Below are positions 1 through 9,369 of a stretch of DNA of 64,000 nt, in pieces. Source of the DNA: Tunturiibacter gelidiferens (lineage in GTDB: Bacteria > Acidobacteriota > Terriglobia > Terriglobales > Acidobacteriaceae); assembly GCF_013410115.1 (NCBI RefSeq), contig NZ_JACCCV010000002.1, positions 372,001 through 436,000 of the forward strand. Reading direction: 5' to 3'. The position numbers and the translations under genes were made by a program. The notes under the pieces are model-generated. The model was given only the letters and a program-made list of their open reading frames with translations, searched no databases and was not told the DNA's origin. Numbering within the stretch: the first letter of the stretch is position 1; every line of letters begins with the position of its first letter.

Positions 1-1421
1 CAGGTGTCGGGGCAGGTGCTGCGCAGCGCGATCTTGATGCCAAGATTCGCGAGAAACGCCTTGGTCTTCGCGCCTAGATGCGATTCGCCAAGTTCTTCCG
101 CGAGATTGAGTAGGGTCTGCGTTAGTGCGATGACACAGACACCACTTGATCTCGATACCTGCACGAAATGGTTCTGGAAGCGGTGCATCAGGAGCTGGAA
201 CTCATCCATGTAAAGGAAGGCTCCGTTGCAGCAACTGGGCTTGTACTGGTGCCGGAGCCACGCCCTTTGGCAGGTGAGCTGAATCATCACGTTAATCAGC
301 CGTGCCGTTTCCTTGCCGTACTCCAGAACCGGATAGTCGATGATCACGATTTTGCGTTCGTGTGTAATCTGTTCGGGTGTGAAGTCGTACGCGCCTGATG
401 CGAAGATGTGGCGCAGCGGATGGAACAGGAACTTATCCGCCATGCCAGCGACAGTCATGGAGATCGACGATCTGGGGCGAGGGTCCAAGTCAGCCCAACG
501 GTAAAAAACGAACTCCGACGCGGTTTCGAGATCCTGCCACTGGGTTTCAGTTAAAGAGTCTTTACGTGCGCGAATGCCGTTGATGAGCGTGGCCGTATAG
601 GAGTTCGTCTCCCAGCCTTGCTCGTCCTGCTGGCCGAGATGATCGGGAAACGAGCTGATAGCCCGGTGGACATTGACGATGGAGAGGGGCTCGCCCGCAA
701 GCTGGATGAGCTTGATCGCGTGACGCATTGCCTGTTCCGCTGCCAGCTCCCAGAAACGCTCGCCGCTGCCGCCCGACTGCGGGTGGCTCAGCGTAAGCAG
801 TGTCGAAAAATAAGAAATGATCGACTCGACATCACCGCCGCCTCGTGAGCCGGAACGCGTCCACTCGTAGGCCAGCGGATCGAACCGCAGGCCGGAGGCT
901 TCGTTGAACACGATCACGTCCTGCCCACGCCCGGATTCACGTGCCCATGCGATGAAGGTTTCTGCGTCGGTGGACTTGACAGCGTGGCATAAGCCGCCGC
1001 ACCCGGCGCGGGCAAAAGCACAGAAGAACTGCTTGCCAACGGTGCTGCTCTTATGGGTGGCGTCAGTCGAAGTGACAATGGGATTGCACAGCCACGTCGT
1101 CATCACCCCAGCGGGAAGATGCGTGGCCGGAGCAACCTGAGTGATTGGTGCAGCAGGCGGGCAGGGTGCTGCAGGTTTCGGTTTGGAGTTGAAAATGGAG
1201 CCGGGATCTACCGGACTGTATTTGCCAAAGATTTTCCCGACCTTGCTATTCGGGCCAGTCAACGCACCGGGGGTCTTGGTGGCAGGCTTGCCCGGAGTTG
1301 AAGCGGTGCTGCAGGGTTGTTGCTGCATTTGGGTTGACGGTGTGGTGGAGGCTTGCTGGGCCTGTCCTGGGACTGCCAGCATGTAGGCGAGTGCGGCGAG
1401 GGTGATGAGCTGAGTCGTCAT
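1..1421 (-). CDS. Conjugative coupling-protein-like ATPase (TraG/TraD/VirD4 type), C-terminus cut by window edge
   Basis: The frame is open from an ATG at 1421 to the left edge, so at least 473 residues with the C-terminus missing. Residues ~120-200 follow the layout of type IV coupling ATPases: a P-loop-like segment, then GQDVIVFNEASGLRFDPLAYE. A clear Walker B (FLYMDEFQLL) lies near residue 400, followed by a TraM-recognition-like stretch (VCVIALTQTLLNLAEEL). Such proteins feed DNA-relaxosome complexes to a type IV secretion channel at the inner membrane. The P-loop is degenerate: STDATHKS, with both glycines of GxxxxGK(S/T) lost. The N-terminus is signal-peptide-like and then Pro/Thr/Gln-rich, unlike usual coupling proteins. 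It could be an inactive relative or a decaying gene. The family call is good, activity doubtful. Confidence 0.6.
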   Translation of the reverse strand, partial: MTTQLITLAALAYMLAVPGQAQQASTTPSTQMQQQPCSTASTPGKPATKTPGALTGPNSKVGKIFGKYSPVDPGSIFNSKPKPAAPCPPAAPITQVAPATHLPAGVMTTWLCNPIVTSTDATHKSSTVGKQFFCAFARAGCGGLCHAVKSTDAETFIAWARESGRGQDVIVFNEASGLRFDPLAYEWTRSGSRGGGDVESIISYFSTLLTLSHPQSGGSGERFWELAAEQAMRHAIKLIQLAGEPLSIVNVHRAISSFPDHLGQQDEQGWETNSYTATLINGIRARKDSLTETQWQDLETASEFVFYRWADLDPRPRSSISMTVAGMADKFLFHPLRHIFASGAYDFTPEQITHERKIVIIDYPVLEYGKETARLINVMIQLTCQRAWLRHQYKPSCCNGAFLYMDEFQLLMHRFQNHFVQVSRSSGVCVIALTQTLLNLAEELGESHLGAKTKAFLANLGIKIALRSTCPDT

Positions 1422-1516
1422 ATCCGCAAGGTAGCCTCGCGAAACGGGGGCCGTGACGTTGCGGAAGGTTATGCTAGAGGGGTTACAGAGGGTTACATCA
1501 ACGGGCGGAGACTCAT

Positions 1517-2221
1517 GTGGCCATATCGCGTGCCCAAGTGGAACTGGAACTCAACCGTATTCTGAAGAGTGAGTTTTTCGCGGGCGGTAAATATCCTGCC
1601 GCCGAGAAGACGGGCCAACTCTTAAGACATATCGTGGAGGCCACACTTGATGAAAAACCCTTGACCCAAAACGCGCTGCTGATGGACTTTTACGGGTTTG
1701 CTCCCAGCCAGCTCGATGCAAGCCGGGATGACGCGCGCATCGGTGTGCTGCGTCTGCGCAAGAAACTCGACAATTACAATGCTGGTGCCGGTGCTGATGA
1801 TTCCGTCGTGATCACGATACCCAAAGGGCAGTATCGAGCAGTCTTCGCCGAAAATCCGTCGTCGCCAATCCAGAAAGAAATCAGGCTGGGTTTCCGGCAG
1901 CTTGCTGCGGAAACCATGCCCCATTTGTATCGCGCGCTCAATCATTTTGAACGAGCAATTGAATTGCAGCTCGCCAACGCGGAAGCATGGGGGGGATTGG
2001 CGAGCACCTATGTCGCGACAGCGACAGATGCCCTTGCCTATGATGTGGATTGCCGGGTCGGGCTGAGAAGGCCGCGAGAGCGGAAACCTTCGCATATCGC
2101 GTACATTATGTCGCATATTGCGCTAATAGATTTCCAATTTGGAAACTGGAAATTCGTTCTGAAGTACCCGGTTACGAGATCCTCGATGTATCAGAATTCT
2201 CGATTGAGGATGTCCAGATAG
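1517..2221 (+). pseudogene. Truncated TPR transcriptional regulator (acidobacterial winged-helix/TPR type)
   Basis: GTG start at 1517, with a purine-rich gggcggag just upstream. The first ~110 residues match the DNA-binding domain that heads many acidobacterial TPR/TolB-like regulators: a helix with LLRHIVEATL, then RIGVLRLRKKLDNY and VVITIPKGQYRAVF. One TPR-like segment follows (HFERAIELQLANAEAWGGLASTY). Near 2045 the TPR sequence continues better in another frame (AEKAARAETFA), and the frame then runs 31 nt into the convergent fic gene. Family members are usually several hundred residues longer, so I read this as a 3'-truncated, frameshifted relic. It is divergent from the coupling-protein gene across a 95 nt gap. 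Whether it is still expressed as a small DNA-binding protein is unknown. Confidence 0.55.
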
Positions 2222-3357
2222 CTCTCATAAAGAAAGAGACGATCTCTTCGTTTGCCGCTGGACTCCCGCAGGATGCCAGCTTGGACCATACGGGCCACCG
2301 CGGAGGAAGCGGTCGGAAAGCTAACGTTCATCTGGCCGGCAGCGTTCTTGATCGAGAAAAGCGGGTTAGCCTGAGCATATCTATAGATCAAGAGAGCAGA
2401 AGCAGCGCCCCGCCCAAACAACTCGATCTTTTCCTTGTCCTTACGGAAGAGTTTGTCGATGCTGTCAGCCGTCCGCACCGCTTGGTTCGCCGTATCCCGC
2501 ACTCCCTGCAGGAAAAAGTCGAGCCATTCCGTCCACCCTTCACTTCCTCGGGTTCCGTTGAGGCGGTCGTAGTACAGGCGGCGATGCTTCTTAAAGAAAA
2601 GGCTGAGGTAAAGGACAGGCTCTCGCAATACCTCTTCAGCGCAGAGCATAAAGGTGATGAGCAACCTTCCAACCCTGCCGTTGCCGTCGAGAAAAGGATG
2701 GATGGATTCGAACTGTGCATGGACAAGGCCGGCCCTTATCAGCAGAGGAAGGGATGAACCCTCTTGATGGATGAAGGTTTCGAGCTGCCCCATACAGTCC
2801 AGCACATATTCTGGCGGCGGCGGTACATACGCTGCATTACCGGGCCGGCTGCCCCCGATCCAGTTCTGGCTTTTCCTGAACTGTCCCGGCTGGGCCTGGC
2901 TGCCACGCCCCTTAGACAGGAGGACTTCGTGGATTTCCCGTATGAGGCGGAGGGAGAGAGGAAAGCCATCTCGCATCCGCTTGATGCCGTGATTCAGGGC
3001 CGCCACATAGTTCGAAACTTCCTGCACGTCGTCCAGTGGGACGCCGGGCGTCTCCGCGTTCTCATAGAGCAAAAGGTCTGAAAGAGAGGATTGCGTCCCT
3101 TCGATCTGAGAGGAGAGCACAGCCTCCTTGCGAACGTAGGAGTAAAGAAAGAGCTTGAGGTCAGGGAGAGCGGAGGTCATGCCGTCCAGCCGACCGACGG
3201 CCTGGTTCGCTTCGGAGAGGATGGTCTGAAGCGAGGCGACATCGAGCGCCTTCGGACTGGGTGGTAGAGGTGGAGGAACAAAGGCCCGGACCCTCTCACC
3301 AGAGAGGGTGGAAGTCACATAGTGGCTGCGGTTGGCGGGTTTTTCGTCTTTGGGCAT
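2191..3357 (-). CDS. Fic family protein (probable AMP-transferase) with C-terminal winged helix
   Basis: 388 residues. The Fic core motif HPFLDGNGRVGR lies at residues 220-231 and carries the catalytic histidine and the phosphate-binding residues. An N-terminal (S/T)xxxE(G/N) inhibitory motif is present as SSQIEG (residues 82-87), so this is a class II, self-inhibited Fic protein. Residues ~330-380 look like a winged helix (FSIKNAAGQMNVSFPTASSAV), common in stand-alone Fic proteins. Such enzymes usually transfer AMP from ATP to a protein hydroxyl; the target cannot be read here. No antitoxin gene sits beside it, which fits an internally inhibited form. It is convergent with the truncated regulator and borders decayed DNA, consistent with mobile-region cargo. 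Confidence 0.9.
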   Translation of the reverse strand: MPKDEKPANRSHYVTSTLSGERVRAFVPPPLPPSPKALDVASLQTILSEANQAVGRLDGMTSALPDLKLFLYSYVRKEAVLSSQIEGTQSSLSDLLLYENAETPGVPLDDVQEVSNYVAALNHGIKRMRDGFPLSLRLIREIHEVLLSKGRGSQAQPGQFRKSQNWIGGSRPGNAAYVPPPPEYVLDCMGQLETFIHQEGSSLPLLIRAGLVHAQFESIHPFLDGNGRVGRLLITFMLCAEEVLREPVLYLSLFFKKHRRLYYDRLNGTRGSEGWTEWLDFFLQGVRDTANQAVRTADSIDKLFRKDKEKIELFGRGAASALLIYRYAQANPLFSIKNAAGQMNVSFPTASSAVARMVQAGILRESSGKRRDRLFLYESYLDILNREF

Positions 3358-4076
3358 GTCTTAATTAGCTCACTCGCTATTAAAACATAGCGCATATTCC
3401 TTTCATAGCGACGCCAGCGATTCAAGGAAAAGCAGCGGGAGCCAAAGACTCAGAAGTCTCTTTGACACAGATACCTACATCGTCATCGTCGCAAGGATTG
3501 ATTATGCTACGCTCCTCGCTAGGCCCACAGAGAATGGGAGTATCAGCAAGTTCGGGCATTGCCCGCGCAACCAACCTTCCATTTTAGAATCAATAAGTTA
3601 CGAGATCGCAAGTGCTGAGGTTGCAGTACGTGCCAATATAATCAAATACTTGCATTGCAAGTTCAGATCGATACTCGCAACCATTGGGTGTCAGTGCAGC
3701 TCGAACTTTTTACTGTGCTTATTAAAAACTGTCTAATAGATAGGCACAAAGTTGGTCGGCCTTAGTGGAGAAACGAGACCCCCTACATCGCGCTCCACGT
3801 CGGCTCGCAGCAATGGCATCCTCGTTCGCTTTTTGCCAGTATTGTGGTTGACGCAAATTGGCGAGGCCGCGTTACTCATCCGCGGTAGATGTGGTCTCGT
3901 CGTCCGCCGTATCCGCATAGGCTAGGTATGGGTTCATGTTGATGTGTAAGCTCTATTCGTCCAGTTCAAAGTCGTTAATGTCGAGTTTTTTTATGATGGC
4001 TGGCAGGACCTGATGAATGATTCTCATGCCAACGAGAAGTTCATTCATGTATATATCAGGATGTAGTCGACTCGCA
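3358..4076. other. 719 bp without a convincing gene
   Basis: The stretch upstream of fic is less GC-rich than most of the window. I find no RNA gene and no intact coding frame: short frames (for example 3733-3918, minus) lack family resemblance and a ribosome-binding site. It looks like degraded accessory DNA plus the fic promoter region. Confidence 0.5.
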
Positions 4077-5011
4077 TTAAACCCTAAACTCGGCTTCTGC
4101 CGTGTGCCCAAGTTCCCCATGCGTGTCACTTACCATGTCCAGCAACTCGGCTCTGAGCGGAGTTCCGGTGCGGAAAGCTGCATCTTTGACGGCGGTTAAC
4201 CATTTCTGGTAGTCCTTCATTACCCGGTATTTGAACGTTCTGAACTTGGGTGCAAATTTTTCATCGACCTGGATCTTGCAGGCGGCAAGATCCATCAAGC
4301 ACGCTTCAATATTACTTGTTGTATCGAATAGAAATGAATCGTCATCATCGATCGCGTGTGCGACGTACGCGACGTAGAACCCCACACGTCATTCAGCGAT
4401 TCGAAGATGTCGTGAATGGCGGCTGAATACGGGTTCGTCTCAAGCAACTCCCAAAGCGGGTCAGGAGCGTCGGATTCATCGTCAACACCGTTGAAATAGC
4501 GGTCTAGCTCTGGCGGAAAGACTTCCGGCGGTTCGACTCCCATATTACTGAGCGTATCGGAAACCTGTACACACAATAGCCCAAGGTCATCTTGAAGTGG
4601 TTCCGTGTTGTATCCGGTTTCGACAGTGACTACTCCGCGACAGCCCGTGTCGGAGCAAAGAGAGGAACCGCTCGTTGGCAGAAGTCTCGAAGAGGACTGA
4701 TTGTCCGGGCGGCTTGCACTTTCTTTCCGACTTTCGCAATAGGCTTCTTGACGGGCTAATGATTTCTGTCTCACCCCGAATTACTCTTTCACCTTGAGAT
4801 TAATCGCGTCTGCATCCACCTTGTAGATGGTGGCTGCATCACTGAACACCTGAGCAGAGTTCTGTTGCGATGCCGCGTGGACGAATCCGACCCAGTATCC
4901 CACCCAATGGTCTGTCTCCAATACGACGGAGATAGGCGGTAAACAATTTCCGATGGAGTCGTTGTCCGTCGTTTGGCAGCATGGCATCAAGAAGGCCAGG
5001 GGCACTGCCAA
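4077..5011 (-). pseudogene. Broken hypothetical gene (stop plus frameshift)
   Basis: Three pieces on the minus strand look like parts of one or two lost proteins. Piece 1 (5011-4781) ends with IYKVDADAINLKVKE and a TAA; the same frame continues directly into piece 2 (4774-4295). Near 4385 the sequence reads sensibly only after a frame change (piece 3, 4385-4077), joining IFESLNDVW to GFYVAYVAHAI. Piece 3 contains a plausible helical region (FRTFKYRVMKDYQKWLTAVK). I do not recognise the family. The stop and the shift within one orientation, in a low-GC stretch, support decay. A sequencing error could explain the frameshift but not the stop as well. Confidence 0.5.
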
Positions 5012-5246
5012 AACTCACTTCATCGTCTTACGTCAAATGGGGATTAAAGGACTCCAACCTCTTCATCCTCAAGGTTGCCAAAGAAGTTGACGTCAATCTG
5101 ACGCTTGTCGAACAACTTTCAAACTGGAAACAGGCTACGCTAAGAATACGAACTCTTGGATTGAACATCCTATCTAACGACCACACAGGCTTGCCCCCTG
5201 TTCAGACCGCGTCTACTTGCGCCGCCTTCTCCTAGAGACTGACGTC

Positions 5247-6617
5247 ATGACCCAACAAGGATATTCAACGATGCTGACTCGCAGACGCTTCACACAGCTT
5301 TCAGGCATGGCCGCGGGGTCCATGCTTCTGGGCGCTGCCGCGGCAGCGGCCGCTCCGGACATAACGATTGAGATCGCTCCGTACATGCTCGAGGCCTCGC
5401 CTAAACACCACTTCCGCACGATCGCTTACAACGGTCAGGTTCCCGGCCCGCTTCTACGCATGCGCCAAGGGCAGGAACAAACAGTGGAGGTGCGCAACCT
5501 CACTGCCGATCCCGAAGTGCTCCACTGGCACGGTCTGTTTCTTCCGTCGCAGATTGATGGAGCGATGGAAGAAGGTACTCCGATGATCGCTCCAGGAGCC
5601 ACGGTCCGATACGCCTTCAAGCCCGATCCGCCCGGATTTCGTTGGTTCCACACTCATACCTTCGCAGGTAAGAACCTAGGCAAAGCGCAGTATGGAGGTC
5701 AGCACGGCTTTCTCATGATCGAGTCGCGCGAGCATGCGGGAAACTACGACCGTGAGGTCTTTATCGGACTCCATGATTGGGGCGGCCATTTTGCTGGAGG
5801 CGATGACGGCTACATGAATCCGGTCTACGATGTCTCAACCATCAATGGGAAGATGCTGGGAGCCGGCGATCCGGTGCGTGTCAAGCAGGGCGAACGTGTT
5901 CTGATACACGTTCTCAACTCGAGTCCAACGGAGGTTCACTGGATTGCGCTGCCGGGGCATAGCTTCCATGTGATTTCGCTCGATGGCAATTCCGTACCAA
6001 GGCCGCAGAACGTCTCAATGTTGCGTCTCGCGCCCGCCGAAAGGGTAAGCGCTGTGGTCGAGATGAATGCGCCAGGCGTTTGGGTGCTTGGAGAAGTACG
6101 AAAACATGTTCAGGAAGCCGGCATGGGAATTGTGATCGAGTACGCGACGGCTGCTGGTGAGCCAGTCTGGAAACAGCCGGACGCTCTCATCTGGGACTAT
6201 CGCCAATTCTCAGCTTTGGGAAATACCAACCAGAGCGGAGACGAGGTCGTTCGCATCGCTCTGGACTTTGACTCAAAGTTCCAGGGACACGGTAACGAGG
6301 AACTTTGGAGGATCAATGGGAAGTCATTTCCGAATACCGACGAGCCAATCCTTAAAACGGGGCAACGCTATCGACTTGTGCTGAGGAATTTGAGTGCAGA
6401 TGATCATCCAATGCATCTGCACCGCCACACCTTCGAGGTGCGCAAGCTCGGCGGAGCCTCCGAGATGAACGGCTTGAGGAAGGATGTTTTGCTTGTCCCA
6501 GCGAGGAGCACAGCTGAGGTCGAGTTTGTCGCGGACAATCCGGGAAGGACACTTTTTCATTGTCACCAACAGGATCATATGGACCGAGGTTTCATGATGG
6601 TATTTCGGTATGCGTAG
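5247..6617 (+). CDS. Tat-exported multicopper oxidase
   Basis: About 456 residues. The N-terminus carries a twin-arginine signal (LTRRRFTQLSGMAAGS) with an Ala-rich cleavage region. All four copper-binding blocks are visible: HWHG and FHTHT in the first cupredoxin domain, then HPMHLHRHTF and HCHQQDHMDRGFM at the C-terminus, which supply the type 1 Cys/His/Met and trinuclear-site histidines. It should be a periplasmic oxidase coupling oxidation of a substrate (phenolic or cuprous copper) to oxygen reduction. The start could be 5247 or the ATG at 5271, which has an AAGG about 10 nt upstream; both keep the Tat signal. Its stop overlaps the next gene by 8 nt. Copper handling is a guess from family habit. 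Confidence 0.9.
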   Translation: MTQQGYSTMLTRRRFTQLSGMAAGSMLLGAAAAAAAPDITIEIAPYMLEASPKHHFRTIAYNGQVPGPLLRMRQGQEQTVEVRNLTADPEVLHWHGLFLPSQIDGAMEEGTPMIAPGATVRYAFKPDPPGFRWFHTHTFAGKNLGKAQYGGQHGFLMIESREHAGNYDREVFIGLHDWGGHFAGGDDGYMNPVYDVSTINGKMLGAGDPVRVKQGERVLIHVLNSSPTEVHWIALPGHSFHVISLDGNSVPRPQNVSMLRLAPAERVSAVVEMNAPGVWVLGEVRKHVQEAGMGIVIEYATAAGEPVWKQPDALIWDYRQFSALGNTNQSGDEVVRIALDFDSKFQGHGNEELWRINGKSFPNTDEPILKTGQRYRLVLRNLSADDHPMHLHRHTFEVRKLGGASEMNGLRKDVLLVPARSTAEVEFVADNPGRTLFHCHQQDHMDRGFMMVFRYA

Positions 6618-7449
6618 CTCTTTGTCTTTGCAAGTCGTTCAGACAACTTTTTACTCTTGCGGCGTTCTGTTAATCCTAGCTGTTTTCTTGTTCTCAAGTG
6701 AAAGGGTTGCACACGCTCAGGGGAACTACGAGATTCAAGTGTACGGTGCGGACACGGTCCCCTCGAAGAACCTGATGGTGGAGTTGCATTCGAACTACAC
6801 CGCGTCAGGCCAAACCAAGACGATCGACGGTGTGTACCCAACCAACCACCAGGAACACGAGACGCTTGAGTTGACAGAAGGAATTACCAACTGGTCGGAG
6901 ATCGGTTTCTATGTCTTCACTAGCGAGCAGGATGGACACGGAGTCCAATGGGTAGGAGATCATATCCGGCCGCGAGTGAGGGCGCCGGATAGCTGGCATC
7001 TCCCGGTAGGACTCAGTCTTTCGACCGAGGTTGGCTATCAGAGAGCCGTCTATTCGCCGGACACCTGGACCTGGGAGATCCGCCCTATCATTGATAAAAC
7101 CTTAGGGCGCTGGTATCTTGCCTTCAACCCGGCGCTTGAGCGTACATGGCACGGACCTGACGTAAGGCAGGGACTCGCCTTCTCGCCCGCCGTCAAAGTC
7201 GGTTACGACTTCACTCGTCAGATCAGTGGCGGCCTCGAATATTATGCCGATTACGGACGCATTGGAGCCTTCGATGCCCTGCATTATCAACAGCAGCAAA
7301 TCTTTGCCGTGACCGACCTGAACGTCTCTCCCAAGTGGGAGATCAACTTCGGCGTCGGCGTAGGCTCTACTGCCGGAACCGACCACCTAATCGTAAAGGG
7401 AATTCTGGGGAGACGTTTCGACTGGGGAAAAAAGTCAACGGTTGAGTAA
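6610..7449 (+). CDS. Putative outer-membrane beta-barrel protein
   Basis: 279 residues starting at an ATG inside the last codons of the multicopper oxidase gene, so translation is probably coupled. A hydrophobic signal segment (residues ~14-30) ends at AHAQ. The rest alternates aromatic and polar residues in short strands (LSLSTEVGYQRAVY, SGGLEYYADYGRIG, WEINFGVGVGSTAG) and ends with a strand-like LIVKGILGRRF, as in outer-membrane transporter-like barrels. No enzymatic motif is visible. Pairing with a periplasmic copper oxidase suggests a role in metal or phenolic handling at the outer membrane, by analogy only. Confidence 0.6.
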   Translation: MRSSLSLQVVQTTFYSCGVLLILAVFLFSSERVAHAQGNYEIQVYGADTVPSKNLMVELHSNYTASGQTKTIDGVYPTNHQEHETLELTEGITNWSEIGFYVFTSEQDGHGVQWVGDHIRPRVRAPDSWHLPVGLSLSTEVGYQRAVYSPDTWTWEIRPIIDKTLGRWYLAFNPALERTWHGPDVRQGLAFSPAVKVGYDFTRQISGGLEYYADYGRIGAFDALHYQQQQIFAVTDLNVSPKWEINFGVGVGSTAGTDHLIVKGILGRRFDWGKKSTVE

Positions 7450-7682
7450 GACAGCCACGTGCGGAACTCGGGCAGCAAGCAGCGCTTCCAGAGAAGTCGT
7501 AATGTGGGCTGTCACCCGAGTCTCCTACCACTATCGCACTATGGTCATCTCGGTTGCGCGTGCGCGTGATCGCCGCGCTTCAGCGGGACGACCTTGATTT
7601 TGAAAATAAATCACCTTGTTCTTAGAATTACCTTACTGAAGTTCGAAGACCGGAATCCATACCCATCGTAAAGGCTGTGCAC

Positions 7683-8453
7683 TCAAGGTCGTCGTGCCGA
7701 AGGGTTCCGAAGTAGATAGGTGTCCATCACCCACCCATTCTTCTCTCGTGCCGCGCTTCGAGCCATCTCGATACTCTCCGCCTTCTCGGTAACTCTTCCA
7801 GATAAGAGGATCTCCTTATCGCTACCGATGTACGCTCCCCAGTAGATCTCCACCTCCTGGTTGAGCACGTTCTTGAACGAGCACTCTCCGTCCAGCATCA
7901 CAACAACGTTCTCAGTGTCGGAGACCAAACCAGCTGATAGCTGACGACCCGTCGTAATACAAATCGACTCCCCTATACCATTCAGACTTATCTTGTGGCG
8001 TGCTGCCAGAGCTTGAATACTTGTAATCCCAGGGATTACCTCGTAATCGAAATGAACTTGACCTCGGCTAATAATCTGATCAACTACTCGAAGTGTGCTG
8101 TCGTAAAGTGACGGATCTCCCCATATGAGAAAAGCGCCGCACTCATCCTCTTGCAACTCATTTTTGAGCAGCGCTTCGTATGTTAGCGCCCGCTGCTTGT
8201 GCCATGCTTCGACTCGTGAGGTGTAAGAAGTTATGGACGGATCGCGTTCCAAATCGACGATTTCGATGGTCCTATAAGATGGTTCGTCGATGTATCGTTC
8301 GCATATGTCTTTTCGAAACTGCATGAGATCGTTCTTCGCTTCCCCCTTGCTGGTAACAAAGAACACATCAACCTGGTTCATTGCCTTGATCGCCTGGATT
8401 GTAACGTGTTCCGGATTACCCGCGCCGATTCCGATGATGTATAGCTTCCTCAT
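7683..8453 (-). CDS. cobF: Precorrin-6A synthase (deacetylating), CobF
   Basis: 256 residues of the SAM-dependent tetrapyrrole methylase fold, beginning with KLYIIGIGAGNPEHVTIQAI; WGDPSLYDSTLRV and EVIPGITSIQALAARH follow in the expected order. CobF methylates C1 of precorrin-5 and releases acetate. The step is specific to the aerobic cobalamin pathway, so this gene together with cobG fixes the pathway type. It is the last gene of the operon, about 96 nt after cobK, with a good AAGGA-type ribosome-binding site about 9 nt before the ATG. It faces the beta-barrel gene convergently across 233 nt in which I see no clear terminator. Confidence 0.93.
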   Translation of the reverse strand: MRKLYIIGIGAGNPEHVTIQAIKAMNQVDVFFVTSKGEAKNDLMQFRKDICERYIDEPSYRTIEIVDLERDPSITSYTSRVEAWHKQRALTYEALLKNELQEDECGAFLIWGDPSLYDSTLRVVDQIISRGQVHFDYEVIPGITSIQALAARHKISLNGIGESICITTGRQLSAGLVSDTENVVVMLDGECSFKNVLNQEVEIYWGAYIGSDKEILLSGRVTEKAESIEMARSAAREKNGWVMDTYLLRNPSARRP

Positions 8454-8549
8454 ATTGACATTCCTTTATTGATCGGCAAGGTGTGATCGAAGAAACAGTT
8501 CGACCAGCCATCGACAACAGCGCTTAAGCTCGGAAGACGTCATGATGTG

Positions 8550-9368
8550 TCAATTCGACCGAACCAAGCGATTAATTTCCAAGATTACTTCTTCAAGTGT
8601 CTCGACAGTTACAATGGCATGTTTGACAGGCCGCTTCACCATGACTACCGGAATTCCAAGAAGTTGTGCAGCTTCAATTTTGGTATATGTTGCCGAGCCG
8701 CCACTATTTTTGGAAATTACGCGATCGATTGAATGGTCCCGCAATAACTGCAACTCGTCATCAAGATTGAATGGCCCGCGTCGCAAAAGAATTTCATGAA
8801 GATCGGGCAGTGGTCCGGTCGGTTCTTCGATAGCGCGAATTAGAAACCAAGTGCTATGACAAACAGTGAACGAACCTAGCTCTTGTCTTCCGATCGACAG
8901 AAAGACGCGTCCTTTCTGAAGATCCACAAGAGTGGCCGCTTCCCTAAAATCGGCTACTTCATGCCAAAGATCTGCTTTAGTCTGTACCCACGGCGGTCGG
9001 ATGAAACCGATTAGTGGCAATCCTAACCTTGCACACGCAAGCTCTGCGTTGCGGCTGATCTGGACGGCAAAAGGATGGGTAGCATCAACGACCATCCTGA
9101 TGTTCTCTTTCGCCAGGTAAGAGGCGAGACCATCAACACCGCCAAATCCTCCAACTCTGACGACGCCTTCAGGACGCTTAGGCTCCCTCACGCGTCCGGC
9201 CAGGGACGAGATAGCCCTCAGGTCCTTTCTATTTGCGAGACGCGTAGCAAGCTCAATTCCCTCTCCGGTTCCACCAAGGATAAGTATCCGCGGCAACAGG
9301 CTTTGAGATCTATCGAGCGCGCTTTCTATTTCGCCCGATGTTGGATTAAGGTCGGCCAAGTTCCACAT
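8550..9368 (-). CDS. cobK: Precorrin-6A reductase, CobK
   Basis: About 272 residues from the ATG at 9368, which starts 1 nt after the cobM stop. The open frame extends further upstream inside cobM, but family length favours this start. The NAD(P)H-binding motif ILILGGTGEGIELATRLA is followed by VVDATHPFAVQISRNA and FIRPPW, all typical of CobK/CbiJ. Near the C-terminus, VISKNSGGSATYTKIEAA is another family hallmark. It reduces precorrin-6A to precorrin-6B in the cytoplasm using NADPH. The ~25 residues before the Rossmann strand are not conserved family sequence, so a start slightly downstream is possible. Confidence 0.92.
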   Translation of the reverse strand: MWNLADLNPTSGEIESALDRSQSLLPRILILGGTGEGIELATRLANRKDLRAISSLAGRVREPKRPEGVVRVGGFGGVDGLASYLAKENIRMVVDATHPFAVQISRNAELACARLGLPLIGFIRPPWVQTKADLWHEVADFREAATLVDLQKGRVFLSIGRQELGSFTVCHSTWFLIRAIEEPTGPLPDLHEILLRRGPFNLDDELQLLRDHSIDRVISKNSGGSATYTKIEAAQLLGIPVVMVKRPVKHAIVTVETLEEVILEINRLVRSN

Positions 9369-9369
9369 C

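Noticed and set aside
3733..3918. 61-codon minus frame upstream of fic
   Set aside because: No ribosome-binding site or recognisable family; low-GC degraded region.
4981..5235. 84-codon plus frame before the multicopper oxidase
   Set aside because: Antisense to the disrupted gene and without family features.
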